From positions 17,755,001-17,819,000 of the forward strand of contig OX335652.1 in the NCBI GenBank assembly GCA_946894095.1: 64,000 nt of DNA. The letters run 5' to 3'. The translations under genes and the position numbers were made by a program. Positions 33,124 to 43,077 of this stretch are shown here, in pieces. Numbering within the stretch: position 1 is the stretch's first letter; each line of letters starts with the position of its first letter. Below the pieces are notes generated by a model. The model searched no databases. It was not told the DNA's origin and saw only the letters and a list, made by a program, of their open reading frames with translations. The DNA comes from Incurvaria masculella (taxonomy: Eukaryota > Arthropoda > Insecta > Lepidoptera > Incurvariidae).

Positions 33124-34251
33124 ATATTTTTAAATAAAAAAAGGACCGCCTTCAAAAAAACCGGAACTAAAAAGCAAAAAATAATTGGTTACTTTTAATT
33201 AATGTACGAAAAGCTATTTTAATTCTAACTAATTATGTACAATTTCTTAATTTTTAATCATCTTTTGAAGTCGGTGCCTTGGGTAGACGTTCTTTAAGGG
33301 CTGCAAGTAGTTGGATTAATAACACCTATGGCTAAGAAAGAAATATAAGTAGGTAGCTACTTACATTTACCTACTTGAACAAAACACAAAAACAAAAATT
33401 AAATAAACAAACAGGTCGGAAAAACGTATGTAAGTAGGTATTTAGGCAAATACTTTGTAATTTAAATATGCCTTATACTTAAACTAAATACCTAACACAG
33501 TAAAAACAAAATATTTACAAGAAAACCCTACGAACAAACCAATATAAAAACAACGACCACTTAAATGATAAATATTTAGGTAGGTGTAGCTTGTACTTTT
33601 TATTCTACCTAAATACCTACATAACACAAAACAAAAAAAAACAAATATAAAAAAGAACAGAAAACAATAGGTAGCGACTTTGAGGTGTATGCTCTCAACT
33701 ACGTGTCAAAACGAGTGTGCGGTTAGTACATATTTCACCAATTTCGGCAGAAATCGTCTCGTTCAGACAACGATGTCGCAGCGAAGTACCAATCAACACA
33801 GAGCAGCGAATTAACGTACTCCTTCACCAGTGCGCGCCTTTATAAAGCCGAAAGTGCTAATAATCGTTGAAACCCAATTTCAGTACGCTGCGCTGTATCG
33901 ATATCAGCTTGCACGTAAACCAACGCTAAGGGCATCTCCAGTTAGACGAACGGTTGCTTAAAATGCTCTGTGGAATGACGATGTCTGTGGACCAATCATT
34001 GCTGACTCAGGTTGTTTACGCTCTCGTAGACTTCGGATGTGTTCGGCTGAAATAGTGTCTGTTCGGTCAGCAGCGTGCAAAGCAAACTCTACCCAAGGCA
34101 CCGACTTCAAAAGATGATTAAAAATTAAGAAATTGTACATAATTAGTTAGAATTAAAATAGGTTTTCGTACATTAATTAAAAGTAACCAATTATTTTTTG
34201 CTTTTTAGTTCCGGTTTTTTTGAAGGCGGTCCTTTTTTTATTTAAAAATAT
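33124..34251. mobile_element. Element with nearly identical 164-bp terminal inverted repeats
   Basis: Arms 33124-33287 and 34088-34251 are reverse complements with about one mismatch. Both run from ATATTTTTAAATAAAAAAAG (outer) through GGACCGCCTTC, TAATTGGTTACTTTTAATTA and TTTTGAAGTCGGTGCCTTGG to TCTACCC (inner). The interior of 800 bp is not palindromic. Its left part is built of TAGGTA-rich sequence and its right part (33660-34087) is GC-balanced. A minus-strand frame (33958-34140) reads out of the right arm but has no motif I know. The near-identity of the arms implies recent origin or gene conversion. Confidence 0.85.
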
Positions 34252-34889
34252 TTTTGTTTTGTTTAATTTGTGATAATATTTTTTTTTGTGTTTCACGACC
34301 ATAGATTTAGTCAATAAAAACAATCAGAAAAATACCTAGCTTCTGAAAATAATCTTCAAATTCTTACATACCAAGACAATGTCCTGGGGCTGAACCGGTG
34401 TAAAGTGTGAGAAAATAAGCGAGCGAATTCGATAAATTTTCATCCAAAGAAGTAAATGTTAAATATTCCACCCAGTAAGAGCGCAGATGTTATGACATGA
34501 ACGCTTCTGATTGGTCGAATTCCTTCACTTATTTTCTAACCTTTTACGCCGGTTTTCATTTTACCCCACTGACGCTTGATTATCCTAGGCGTGTTAATTT
34601 TCATGTTTTTTTTTGTTGTTAACGTTGAGTTGAAAAAAAACTCTATAAGTAAGAAACCCTCCGTGTTATAATTACGTACCTGCTTCTCAAATATTTATTC
34701 AAAACAGTTAATATATAAAAACGTAATGTATGCGCACCATTTGGTAATTAGTGAAAACGCGGAGCACCGTTACCGGCTCATCCGAATTTAAATAAGCAAT
34801 TACTCCCCTTTCATTACGTAGGTTCCGAGTGATTTATCGATTAATTTAGCTTTAACATTGACTGTGTTGAAATTAAAAATTGCAAAAGG
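34252..34889. other. No recognised feature
   Basis: AT-rich unique sequence with no coding or repeat signal that I can support. Confidence 0.4.
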
Positions 34890-35050
34890 AATTTAAATTC
34901 GGAACGTGAGCGGCGCTGTGTGGTCGGCGCGGGCGAGAGGGGGGTGAGGGGGGCGAGGGGGGCGCGCGCGGGGCGAGGGGGGAGCGTGCCGAGGGGGCGG
35001 TGCGGGGAGGCGGGCTGCGCGCGCAACCCCGTGGCGACCCATTCATCGTC
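34890..35050 (+). other. CpG block with G-quadruplex-prone G-runs
   Basis: Between 34938 and 34992 the plus strand has at least five runs of four to seven G separated by two to eight bases, which fits the G-quadruplex pattern. The block could be a promoter element or simple purine-rich expansion. Confidence 0.6.
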
Positions 35051-35689
35051 CCTCGGACCGTGCAAATAATTACATTTACTTTATTGTCTAGACGTCCGAG
35101 ATAAATGTTGTTTTCACGATTTCGTTATACTTTGTTTACGTGTAAGCCTCTAATGACAATGTCCGATTGCATCTTGGTCGCAGCTATTGGCTAACAATAG
35201 AAAAGACTCACCGTCACACAAGTCAACTGACGGATGAGACCAACATTTTTTATATTAAATGTACAGATGAGTCTTATTTTACTCAAAGGAATCTCTCATT
35301 CTTCAGTTAGCTGCAAAATATGATCAGATAGATCAGTTTAAAGTTATATTTCGAAGTAATCAGAAAAAGATAAGATAATATATTTTTACCTGTGATTTTT
35401 ACCAAAAAAATATAGTATTTATCCGGGTTATTACGCCCGTTTAACTGAAAATCTACAAAAGCACAGGTTACCATAGCTCCAACGCATGCTTTCTTCGTAA
35501 AAATAAAACACAATCTGTGGTTTTAGTGATTCTAAAACTTGGTGCATCGGGTAAGTTTATTCCATCTCTCTCTTGTAAGCACAGTGCTCACGCTAGGTCT
35601 GTGGACACAGCGCCCATTTTGAATTTCGAACATTTTTAATTCGCATCAACGCGAGGGGACACGTGCAGAGTAATTAAGTGAGGTGAGTT

Positions 35690-35870
35690 ACGTTAGTTAT
35701 CTGACGCGATCGCGTCGCGTTATTTTTCCATCGGGACCGGCCGCTGTTTGCGTATTTCTCTTATCGATATGCTACCGTTTTAATTGAACAAAGTTTCAAT
35801 TAATTAATGATAATTGGTTTGCCGTGTGCGTTCTGCGAGGGCCACATTCAAATTCGAGATACCGGTGCTT
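35690..35870. promoter_or_regulatory. Possible enhancer-like cluster of homeodomain sites
   Basis: Unique, moderately GC-balanced sequence with TTTTAATTGAACAAAG, TTTCAATTAATTAATGATAA and TTGG close together (about 35778-35822). TAAT cores and an AACAAAG (Sox/TCF-type) match cluster here. The call rests on motif density alone. Confidence 0.25.
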
Positions 35871-36142
35871 TCGGACGAATCAACTTGCGACGTTGTTTGA
35901 ACATGCAAAGCGAAACAAAATACTAATTTAAATAGATATCACGAAAAGTATCATTTCCTATACGCCTACTGTACGAATGTTTGTATTCCTAATCAGTATC
36001 ATTCTGTGTTGAAAATGCATTTTATTCACGAGCGTGCTTGCATGGGATAAAAACTACAAACATATTTTTGACTGTCATGAACAGTGGTACTGTTTTTTTT
36101 TGGGTTTATGCAAGGGATTCCTGCGCTTTTTACTCGAAATAT

Positions 36143-36550
36143 TTTTTTTTTATGCGACCTGTCATGGATGGCTAATACCACACAACTACCGTTATGATAT
36201 TAGCCCAATTCACCACATTCCCGAAGGAATTAGGTGCCATGCCAGGACCTTCCCTTTATGAGCACGGCTACATTGAACTGGATGGAAAACACGGACAATT
36301 TTTAATTGCCGCTTCGACCATCTTTTCATCCAATGCGATGGTACCAACTCGGGCGGGCTTAAACCCTACCACATAGTAGGGGAAGGGGACCTACAGTTTT
36401 ACATGGATTCCGAACCATGGAGCAGCTCTCATTCGTGACGAAATGCACTTATCGAACTCTGAAAGAGAAAGACAGTGGTGCAAGTCGGTATTGAACCCGG
36501 GCCTCTGGTACGCTAGGCCAGTCCCCGCGCCACTAGGCTACGAGCCGCTC
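36143..36550 (-). mobile_element. SINE, tRNA-headed, nearly full-length
   Basis: On the minus strand it begins AGCGGCTCGTAGCCTAGTGG (box A TAGCCTAGTGG), followed by box B GGGTTCAATACC. The AAGTGCATTTCGTCACGAAT and GGAATCCATGTAAAACTGTA linkers, the shared body and the tail GCCATCCATGACAGGTCGCA follow. One of the two best-preserved tRNA-type copies here. Confidence 0.87.
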
Positions 36551-36953
36551 CTACTAGGTTACGAGCAGCGTTATTGTAGTCCTTTTATGCCATTTTAAAC
36601 GGTAGGCGTGGTCAATCGTGTGTCAGTTGTCTCAAGTTCTTGAATTATTTAAGTACTTTTAAAGAAGGTTTTTTATGAAAAAATTTACATTACGCGATAC
36701 GTTACCGTAGTCTCCGAATTATTAACGCGACGTAAAAGGCTTTTCTTGTACTCCAGTAGACGTTGACTGAGCAAGTAGTGTTCTCGGGGAAAAACTTTGC
36801 GTGTCGCTCATTTGCGATAAGGATACTCCTTAACTGAACACACAAATCTGTTATTGTGGACAACTCATAAAAAAAATATCAGAATACAATTTATGAACAA
36901 GTATTTTGTGTAAATATCGCTCATATTAACTTGATCTTCGTTTTTTTTTATGT
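36551..36953. other. No recognised feature
   Basis: Unique sequence without supported features. Confidence 0.4.
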
Positions 36954-37047
36954 AAAGCGCGGCATATGGCGTACGCCAGGACCTCTTAAGGTGCCCGACG
37001 ACGCCCATGAGCTTTCGAACTTTCGGGGCTGCGAAAACCATGTCGGC
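36954..37047. repeat. Direct repeat, copy 1
   Basis: AAAGCGCGGCATATGGCGTA, then CGCCAGGACCTC, and GGGGCTGCGAAAACCATG. Diverged match to 37429-37523, 475 bp downstream in the same orientation. Class unknown. Confidence 0.7.
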
Positions 37048-37428
37048 CGGCATGTTATTTAGCTGTTGCTTATACTAAAAGTGTAATCAAAGTAATTTAA
37101 ATAAAAGGTTTAAAAAATATACAACAATGTTTTTCATCAAACGCACCATTGTGCGTAGTGCAGATAGCAGTTGTGTTGACATGTCGCGTTAACTCAGCTA
37201 CCGCGTGTCGGCTCATATTAATCGTACAGAATACAGCATGTTCGCAATAAAACGGAAGTTTCTATTGAATACCATTTTGTAGTAAATAACGATATGCACT
37301 GAAGAACGAGAACAGTGATAGGGACGCAACAGATCGAAAATGTTACAGAAAACAATAAGATTTTAGTAATTATTTCACTGATTGTACGCTTGAGACGAGT
37401 GCAAAAACGTATATAGGTTTCTTTAGTA

Positions 37429-37523
37429 AAGCGCGGGATATGGCGTACGCCAGCCCTCACCTAAGAGGACCCGAAGCGCATGGCCTTTCACGGGGGCTGC
37501 GAAAACCACGCTGGCCAGTCTGG
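37429..37523. repeat. Direct repeat, copy 2
   Basis: AAAGCGCGGGATATGGCGTA to GGGGGCTGCGAAAACCACG, partner of 36954-37047. Confidence 0.7.
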
Positions 37524-37919
37524 TGCGTCTTAACTCTGTGTTTTAAGGACCCCAGGTTGTACTTCGGGGGAAATACCTCCGCAGGGATTTCATTACACAG
37601 TTTATCTGCCTTATTTTGTTTTATTTAACTTTGTCGACAGTGAAGTTTATAGAAAAATCATGTAAGTTCTGTGTGGGGTTAATCCCGCCCGGATTAGTAA
37701 TCGTATTCATAAGATTGTCGAGTTCGAGAGTGAGTTAACCTAAAAATAGCTGGGAAAAAAATTGTTATTTAAATAACGGAACCGTTATTTATACTTCCAA
37801 CGTATTTACGGGACAAACCAGATTTTTACCTAACTGTAATGATGTTCTAGAAGTGTGGAAACATTAACTATTTAAAAAAGTGAGTTGATATTTAGTGGCG
37901 AATTCGAACTCACTCTTAC

Positions 37920-38005
37920 TCTGAATGGACCCCTAGTTCAATGTAGCCGGCCCCGCATGAGACCTAGTTCCCATGAGGTGTGTTGGGCTAGTAATATGAC
38001 AGTGC
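37920..38005 (+). mobile_element. SINE tail fragment
   Basis: CTAGTTCAATGTAGCC and CCTAGTTCCCATGAGGTGTG, then TTGGGCTAGTAATATGA, from the 3' half of the SINE body. A further scrap, GGGGTTAATCCCGCCCGG, lies at 37674-37692. Confidence 0.7.
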
Positions 38006-38130
38006 TACGATTAACTACCCACATCAAATTGCATAAAAAATACCGGACTCTAACCAGCAAAACGCCAAATCACGAGCAGGTAGTTTTTACAAACCAGGTC
38101 AGTTCCATCCACCCTACAACGCAAAACTAA

Positions 38131-38283
38131 GGCCGCATTTCCACGACAACAGGACAGACTGTCAGACAGCACTGTCGCCCGTGGAAACCCCTCCGCAAGA
38201 CGTGTTTACACGGGCGACAGTGCTGTCTGACAGTTAGTCCGACATTCTTCTCTGAAGTTAACTTCCTCGTGGAAGCGGGGCCC
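38131..38283. mobile_element. Short hairpin MITE
   Basis: The outer ends GGCCGCATTTCCACGA and TCGTGGAAGCGGGGCC are imperfect inverted repeats. Inside is a perfect 25-bp stem starting CTGTCAGACAGCACTG (38160-38184) with its mirror within 38204-38234. About 150 bp, non-coding. Confidence 0.82.
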
Positions 38284-38439
38284 AAGAATGAAATAATCTT
38301 TTAGCTTGCCCGCCTTTAGCTAAATCCGCTTAAAAGATTCCTTATTCTTCATGATTCCGCGCTTATTTTTCAACCAATATCCAAAACCTATATCGTGGAA
38401 TCGCCCTCTGTAACGAATAAACGAAGTGAACCCAGTAAA

Positions 38440-38620
38440 TTTATTCATGGAAGCTGCGCTGCACGGCGCGAGTAGGCCGAGCCGACGGTGCGGTGGCGCC
38501 GCGTAGCGTAAATTGCAACACCGCAGGTTCACGGCCCGCGCGGTAGTTACCGTCTGGATCATGCGCAATCCGCAATGCCCAGAGGTGGCGGACCCGTCGC
38601 ACGCACGGCCTATAAACGAG
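38440..38620. other. CpG-rich block
   Basis: GC-rich patch with frames on both strands and no recognisable product. Confidence 0.35.
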
Positions 38621-38740
38621 CATTTAACCGAACCTTGTTCTTACGTCGGTGCAAACCCACTAACATGCGGAGGCTGAATTCAAACCAACGCCTCAAGTAC
38701 GGCATTGGGTCCACTTGGCGCGCCCAGCAGACGTCAAGTC

Positions 38741-38948
38741 AAAAAACCGGCCAAATACGAGTCGGACTTGCACACGAAGGGTTCCGTATCATCGTACATG
38801 ATTTAACACCAAAAAATTACGTTTTTTGTATGAGCGCCCCCTTTAATTATCAATATTTTTTAATGTAAACTTGTTGTTATAGCGGCAAAATAAATACACA
38901 CTCTGTGAAAAATTCAGCTGCCTACATATTACGGTTCATGAGATACAG
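38741..38948 (-). mobile_element. GTCY interspersed element, truncated
   Basis: Minus-strand copy with AAAACCGGCCAAATACGAGT at its 3' end. It breaks off inside the ATGAGATACAGC block before the microsatellite, where a SINE head fragment begins. Confidence 0.85.
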
Positions 38949-39103
38949 CAGACGAAACGCACTTATTCAACCCAGAAAGATATAAAAGTAGTAGTACAGT
39001 TAAAGTAGAACGGGGCGGGAATTGAACCTATGACCCTTCTTGCTTACTTGACGGGGCCAGAAAGAAGCAAGGCCTCGTGTTCCTAAACTGCGAGCCGCTG
39101 AAC
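38949..39103 (-). mobile_element. SINE head fragment
   Basis: Matches the head-linker region of the tRNA-headed SINE: AACGCACTTATTCAACCCAG, then GGGAATTGAACCTATGACCC (box B complement) and CGAGCCGCTG at the outer end. Box A is degraded. Confidence 0.6.
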
Positions 39104-39104
39104 G

Positions 39105-39300
39105 GGGTCGGTGAAGATGATCACAGAGCCCGTAGCGTGTTGCAGTCGAGTCAGACCGTAACTCAGGGCGTAGTACAAGCGCGGGTGAATGTTGCTGTCT
39201 ATGGACGACCAGTAAACGCTCGTAGTGCCTAACAAGCGTTCATAATAATTACTGTCCGCATTCATTAGTGAATTGACAATTTGATTAACTGGTGAATCAG
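39105..39300 (-). other. Exon-like open patch of unknown product
   Basis: The minus strand reads NYYERLLGTTSVYWSSIDSN and IHPRLYYALSYGLTRLQHA, then TGSVIIFTD before running into the SINE head at about 39103. The codons use G or C in third position far more than surrounding DNA, and the composition looks protein-like. I do not recognise the protein, there is no convincing start, and the splice sites are ambiguous (a possible acceptor GCGGACAG at about 39259). It could be a host exon, a relic, or chance. Confidence 0.25.
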
Positions 39301-39778
39301 TTATCCTTGCGGAATATTGCACGAAAAGTAGATATTTACAGTAAGGTAAGATCATGATTGATTGATTGAAAATTATTGATTGCGTCAGAAAATTACAATT
39401 TACAACAGAAAGTACAATGCAATAGGACTCGCAATAGGAACATAATAAGTGAGGCGGCGCAAAGGTCGGTTTACCTCTTGAGGAGATTTCTTCCAGCCGA
39501 CTTTTGGGTGTGTTTAATGGGGATATTCAGTAGCGGTAGGTACTCTAATCTTTCTGCGTTTAATTGTGTATACCTACTACCTTTTTTTCTTATTTTCATC
39601 TATATACTAATTTTATTTATAACAAGATTAATTTATAAGTAAGGGCAATAAATTCATAAGAACGTATATTTTCACATGCTTGAATAGATGAACTTTGCAA
39701 CCTTTTATGAACCATAAATAATACACCTTCTGTATGTCATGCTATAACATTCCTATTATTATATAACTATTTCATAGC

Positions 39779-39966
39779 CGAACAATGGCTACATTAAAAG
39801 GGATGAAAAACCTGGACAGATTATTGCCGCTTCGACCAATTTGCACTTAATGCGATAGTAGAAACCCGGGCGGGATTTATCCTTTAACCAAGGAATCCAA
39901 ACCACGACCAGCCTCAACGGCCAAACAATCACCCATCCAGAAGTTGACCGCGCCCACAGTTGCTTT
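39779..39966 (-). mobile_element. SINE with a degraded 5S-like head
   Basis: TTGCCGCTTCGACCA and AACCCGGGCGGGATT body blocks, then CAATCACCCATCCAGAAGTT and CCCACAGTTGCTT. The latter correspond to GGATGGGTGA and AAGCAAC of the 5S-like head in complement. Second example of the 5S-headed type. Confidence 0.65.
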
Positions 39967-40569
39967 AGTTAATAGTTTTGGAGTTATTTAAGTTTTAGGT
40001 TTTTTTATGTTCTGTGTTATTGTGAAAAAGTGATGATTGTAAAATAACTACTACACTCTGGGGATTTATATATATATATAATAGGAAATAGCTGATGAAT
40101 GAGAGACTTCTTCAAAATAATACATTCATTCAAAATATCCATAATCTCACAAATAAAGGGTCATAAATGATAGTTTATGTAAAATGGGGATCATTTCGAT
40201 GGGCCAAATTTGTTGCAAATTTGCTCTAAAATGACCCCTTAGAAGGAATGTATCGAATTACCAAACACGCTGTATGATTACTCTGAAAAGTCACCTGCTC
40301 CCAATTAATTATCACGAGTTACGTCCGCAGACGGCGGCGTAACGGAATTAGACCTATTGACTCTGATATTTACGATCTGATCCGCGACGGCTTTGAACGT
40401 CCCCAGTAATAGCGTAATCGCACACCACAATCGAAAAATATCGCAACTAGGTATACGCTCAAGTCATGCCGCGTAGTCGCAATCGTCACCATTAATGTTT
40501 ATTTAGCTTTGTACAAATTAAGCCAGAAAAAAAGTCGGATCATGTTATCCCTTCAGTGTGTTATCCTCT

Positions 40570-40780
40570 ACTAGGGTTAAGTTCGCCCGGGTTACAACCA
40601 CCGAAACTATGGTTGAAGCGGCAATGAAAAATTGTGTGTGTTTTTCATCCAGTTCAGTGTAGCCGTGCTCATAAAGTGAAAGTCTTGGCACGGCACCTAA
40701 TTCATTCTGAAATGTGGTGTATTAGGCTGACATCATGGCGGTAGTTGTGTGGTACAAGCCATTAATGTCAGGTTCCATCA
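40570..40780 (+). mobile_element. SINE, 5'-truncated
   Basis: From GGGTTAAGTTCGCCCGGGTT to the GTCAGGTTCC tail, including ATGGTTGAAGCGGCAATGAA and TTCATCCAGTTCAGTGTAGC. Head missing. Confidence 0.8.
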
Positions 40781-41148
40781 ATTTTTTTTGGTTCTTTGAA
40801 AACTTGGACCTTCGTGAAATGGTCAATTCTGGATCAGCGCCTGAACGAAATCAGACGCATTTATCTTTCTACCATAGAATGTTCCACCCAGAGATATCGC
40901 AATTATTATCGTATATTCTCTATTCTATATATCGTATATTCCGATGTCTGTGGTTCCACCCGATAACAGAGAAACCTCACTTCGCAAGGCAAAAAGCAAT
41001 TAGCATAAATGAGCCATTTTTATGGTAATTCCATAATTTTATAATAAAAACAAAAGGTGTCCTCAGATTGTTTATGATGCGCATAGTTATTCGCACCTGG
41101 ATACAAACGTATTTTTACCTTCACATGGTGCAGAGGAGTTTTCAAGTT
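40781..41148. other. No recognised feature
   Basis: Unique sequence; a 97-codon frame at 40735-41028 overlaps the SINE tail and has no motif. Confidence 0.4.
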
Positions 41149-41694
41149 TTAAGGTGGCCCATCCCGCTCAACTCCCCATACAAAAGGGGAAAGAAGATCA
41201 CGCCCATATTTCTTGTTATTTTGAATTTTGCTCAAAATAGCTTTATTGGATCGAACTAGATGTCTGATGACCATTGGCATTGTAAAAATGTGTTTGGTTT
41301 CTAAGTTATAAGGTCCGAAAGTTCGAATTTTTCGCGCGTTTTATACAATAACTTTGGAGGTGTATTACGCAATGATAAAGTAAGCACATCTTAAAAAGAT
41401 TAGTCATCAGACATATCTTACTTAATCAAGATTTTTAATCTATTTGGTTTTTGTTAGATTTTTTACTACAGCGGTCGTGGTTTACTTTCAGCTATAAGTC
41501 GTTTTGAAATTTAAAATTTTCGTAAATCTTACCAAATCATACACTATGCACATTTTCTTTCTTGTGGACATGTTGCATCTTCCTCATCACGGAGCCTGTC
41601 TTATTCTTTGAAAAGAGAAGGTCCCAGAGCGCAACAGCACGGTTTTGTACCGTGCCCACGAATGAGTTAGGCCCGCCGGGTTGGGCCACCTTAA
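41149..41694 (+). mobile_element. TTAA-type MITE (piggyBac-like), copy 2, intact ends
   Basis: TTAA at 41149-41152 and 41691-41694 enclose GGTGGCCCATCCCG...TTGGGCCACC. It closely matches copy 1 throughout. The perfect TTAA duplication is the signature of piggyBac-superfamily insertion. Confidence 0.92.
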
Positions 41695-42257
41695 TTGCGA
41701 TTAGGAGCGATCCTTAAGAAATTGCATGTTAACTCATATACTAATGATTCTATTTTGGAGATGTGTCCTTCAAATCTCAAAAATAAAAAAAATATATATT
41801 TTTCATGTTTCATAGATTCTTGGAATAAAATAATTTAGGCTGCCGGTCACTTTTACATTCACACATAATCGGTGTAAATTCATGTATAACATTGCTTAAG
41901 TATGTTACATTAAAGAATATGCTAGGTTAGATATTCTAGTAGCATATATTATTTAAGATTTAGTGCTGATTTTTTAATAGTCAGATAAACATCCAGATAA
42001 CTATTTGACGAATTTATTTACGCTTATGCTTATCCATCCGATAAAGTAAGTCCATATGTTTATTAGTGAAATTATGGTCAGATAATTGTGATAGAATATA
42101 TAATTCTCTGGCAATGACTATACGTCTTTTTACAAACGTGAATTTGTACCAGTCCGATAAGTACTATCTGAGGATTAAAAATTCGGCCCTTAGTGATATA
42201 CAAACATTCAATTTAATGCGTTACTCCCAACGAAATAGAACGAAAATTCAAAGATTA
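41695..42257. other. AT-rich, no recognised feature
   Basis: No coding or structured sequence identified. Confidence 0.4.
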
Positions 42258-42515
42258 TACTTTTATTTTAAAAAACTTATAAATTTATTTAAACTTTACG
42301 TAGTCAAACTACACGTAACTTCATGTCACAAACTTTTTGATCCGCGGATTCTATTAACTCAGTTAAGAAAAACACGCCAATACTTCGAAACTTCTGTAGT
42401 TCATAGATTAAATTTTCTTGCTTGTCCACAGCCATTTCATAATTCACTTAGGATCTAAGTTCTACTGCCAAATATAAATGTTTGCTTCAAGGCTTAAGGG
42501 AAAGAACGTTGAGTA
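42258..42515 (-). mobile_element. LINE-tail repeat
   Basis: TTTATTTAAACTTTACGTAG, TCAAACTACACGTAACTTCA and GATCCGCGGATTCTATTAAC, then GTTCTACTGCCAAAT. Minus-strand copy with its A-rich tail on the left. It overlaps the end of a 130-codon frame (42066-42458) that is therefore unlikely to be a gene. Confidence 0.72.
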
Positions 42516-42525
42516 AGGTTAACAG

Positions 42526-43077
42526 TTAAGGTGGCCCTTCCCGGCGGGATTAACTGATTCGCGGGCACGGTACAAAACCGTGCTATTGCGCTCTGGGACC
42601 TTCTCTGTTTAAAAAAAAAGACAAGCTCCGTGATGAGGAGAATGCAACATGTCCATGAAGCAGACAATGCGTATATGTAGTGTTTGATTAGGTAAGTATT
42701 ATGAAAATATTAATTACAAAACTATTAATAACTAAAAGTAAACCATGACCGCTGCAGTCAAAAATCAAACAAAAACCAAATTGATTATAAATCTTCATGA
42801 AACAAACTATGTCTGATGACTGATCTTTTTAAGATGTTTTAATTTTATCATTGAGTAATCCAATTTCAAAGTTATTGTATAAAACGCGCAAAAAATTCGA
42901 ACTTTCGAACCTTATAACTTGGAAACCAAACAAAATTTTCCAATCCCAATGGTCATCAGACATCTAGTTCGATCAAATACAGCTATTTGAGTAAAATTTT
43001 GGATCTCTGATAAGAAATATGGGCATGATCTTCTTTCCACTTTTGTATTGGGAGTTGAGCGGGAACGTCCACCTTAA
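42526..43077 (-). mobile_element. TTAA-type MITE (piggyBac-like), copy 3, inverted
   Basis: TTAA at 42526-42529 and 43074-43077. GGTGGCCCTTCCCG at the left, and GGGAACGTCCACC at the right. It runs opposite to copies 1 and 2 and is more diverged. It keeps the GCACGGTACAAAACCGTGC hairpin. Confidence 0.9.

Noticed and set aside
33838..33888. TATA box with initiator (TTCAGTA) as a promoter
   Set aside because: The spacing of about 41 bases is longer than usual for a TATA-initiator pair; noted only in the element description.
36480..36550. A tRNA gene
   Set aside because: Box A and box B are recognisable but no cloverleaf with a proper acceptor stem and anticodon arm can be drawn, and the sequence continues into the SINE body.
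42066..42458. 130-codon plus-strand open frame
   Set aside because: Its second half lies in a LINE-tail repeat read antisense; no motif and no start context.
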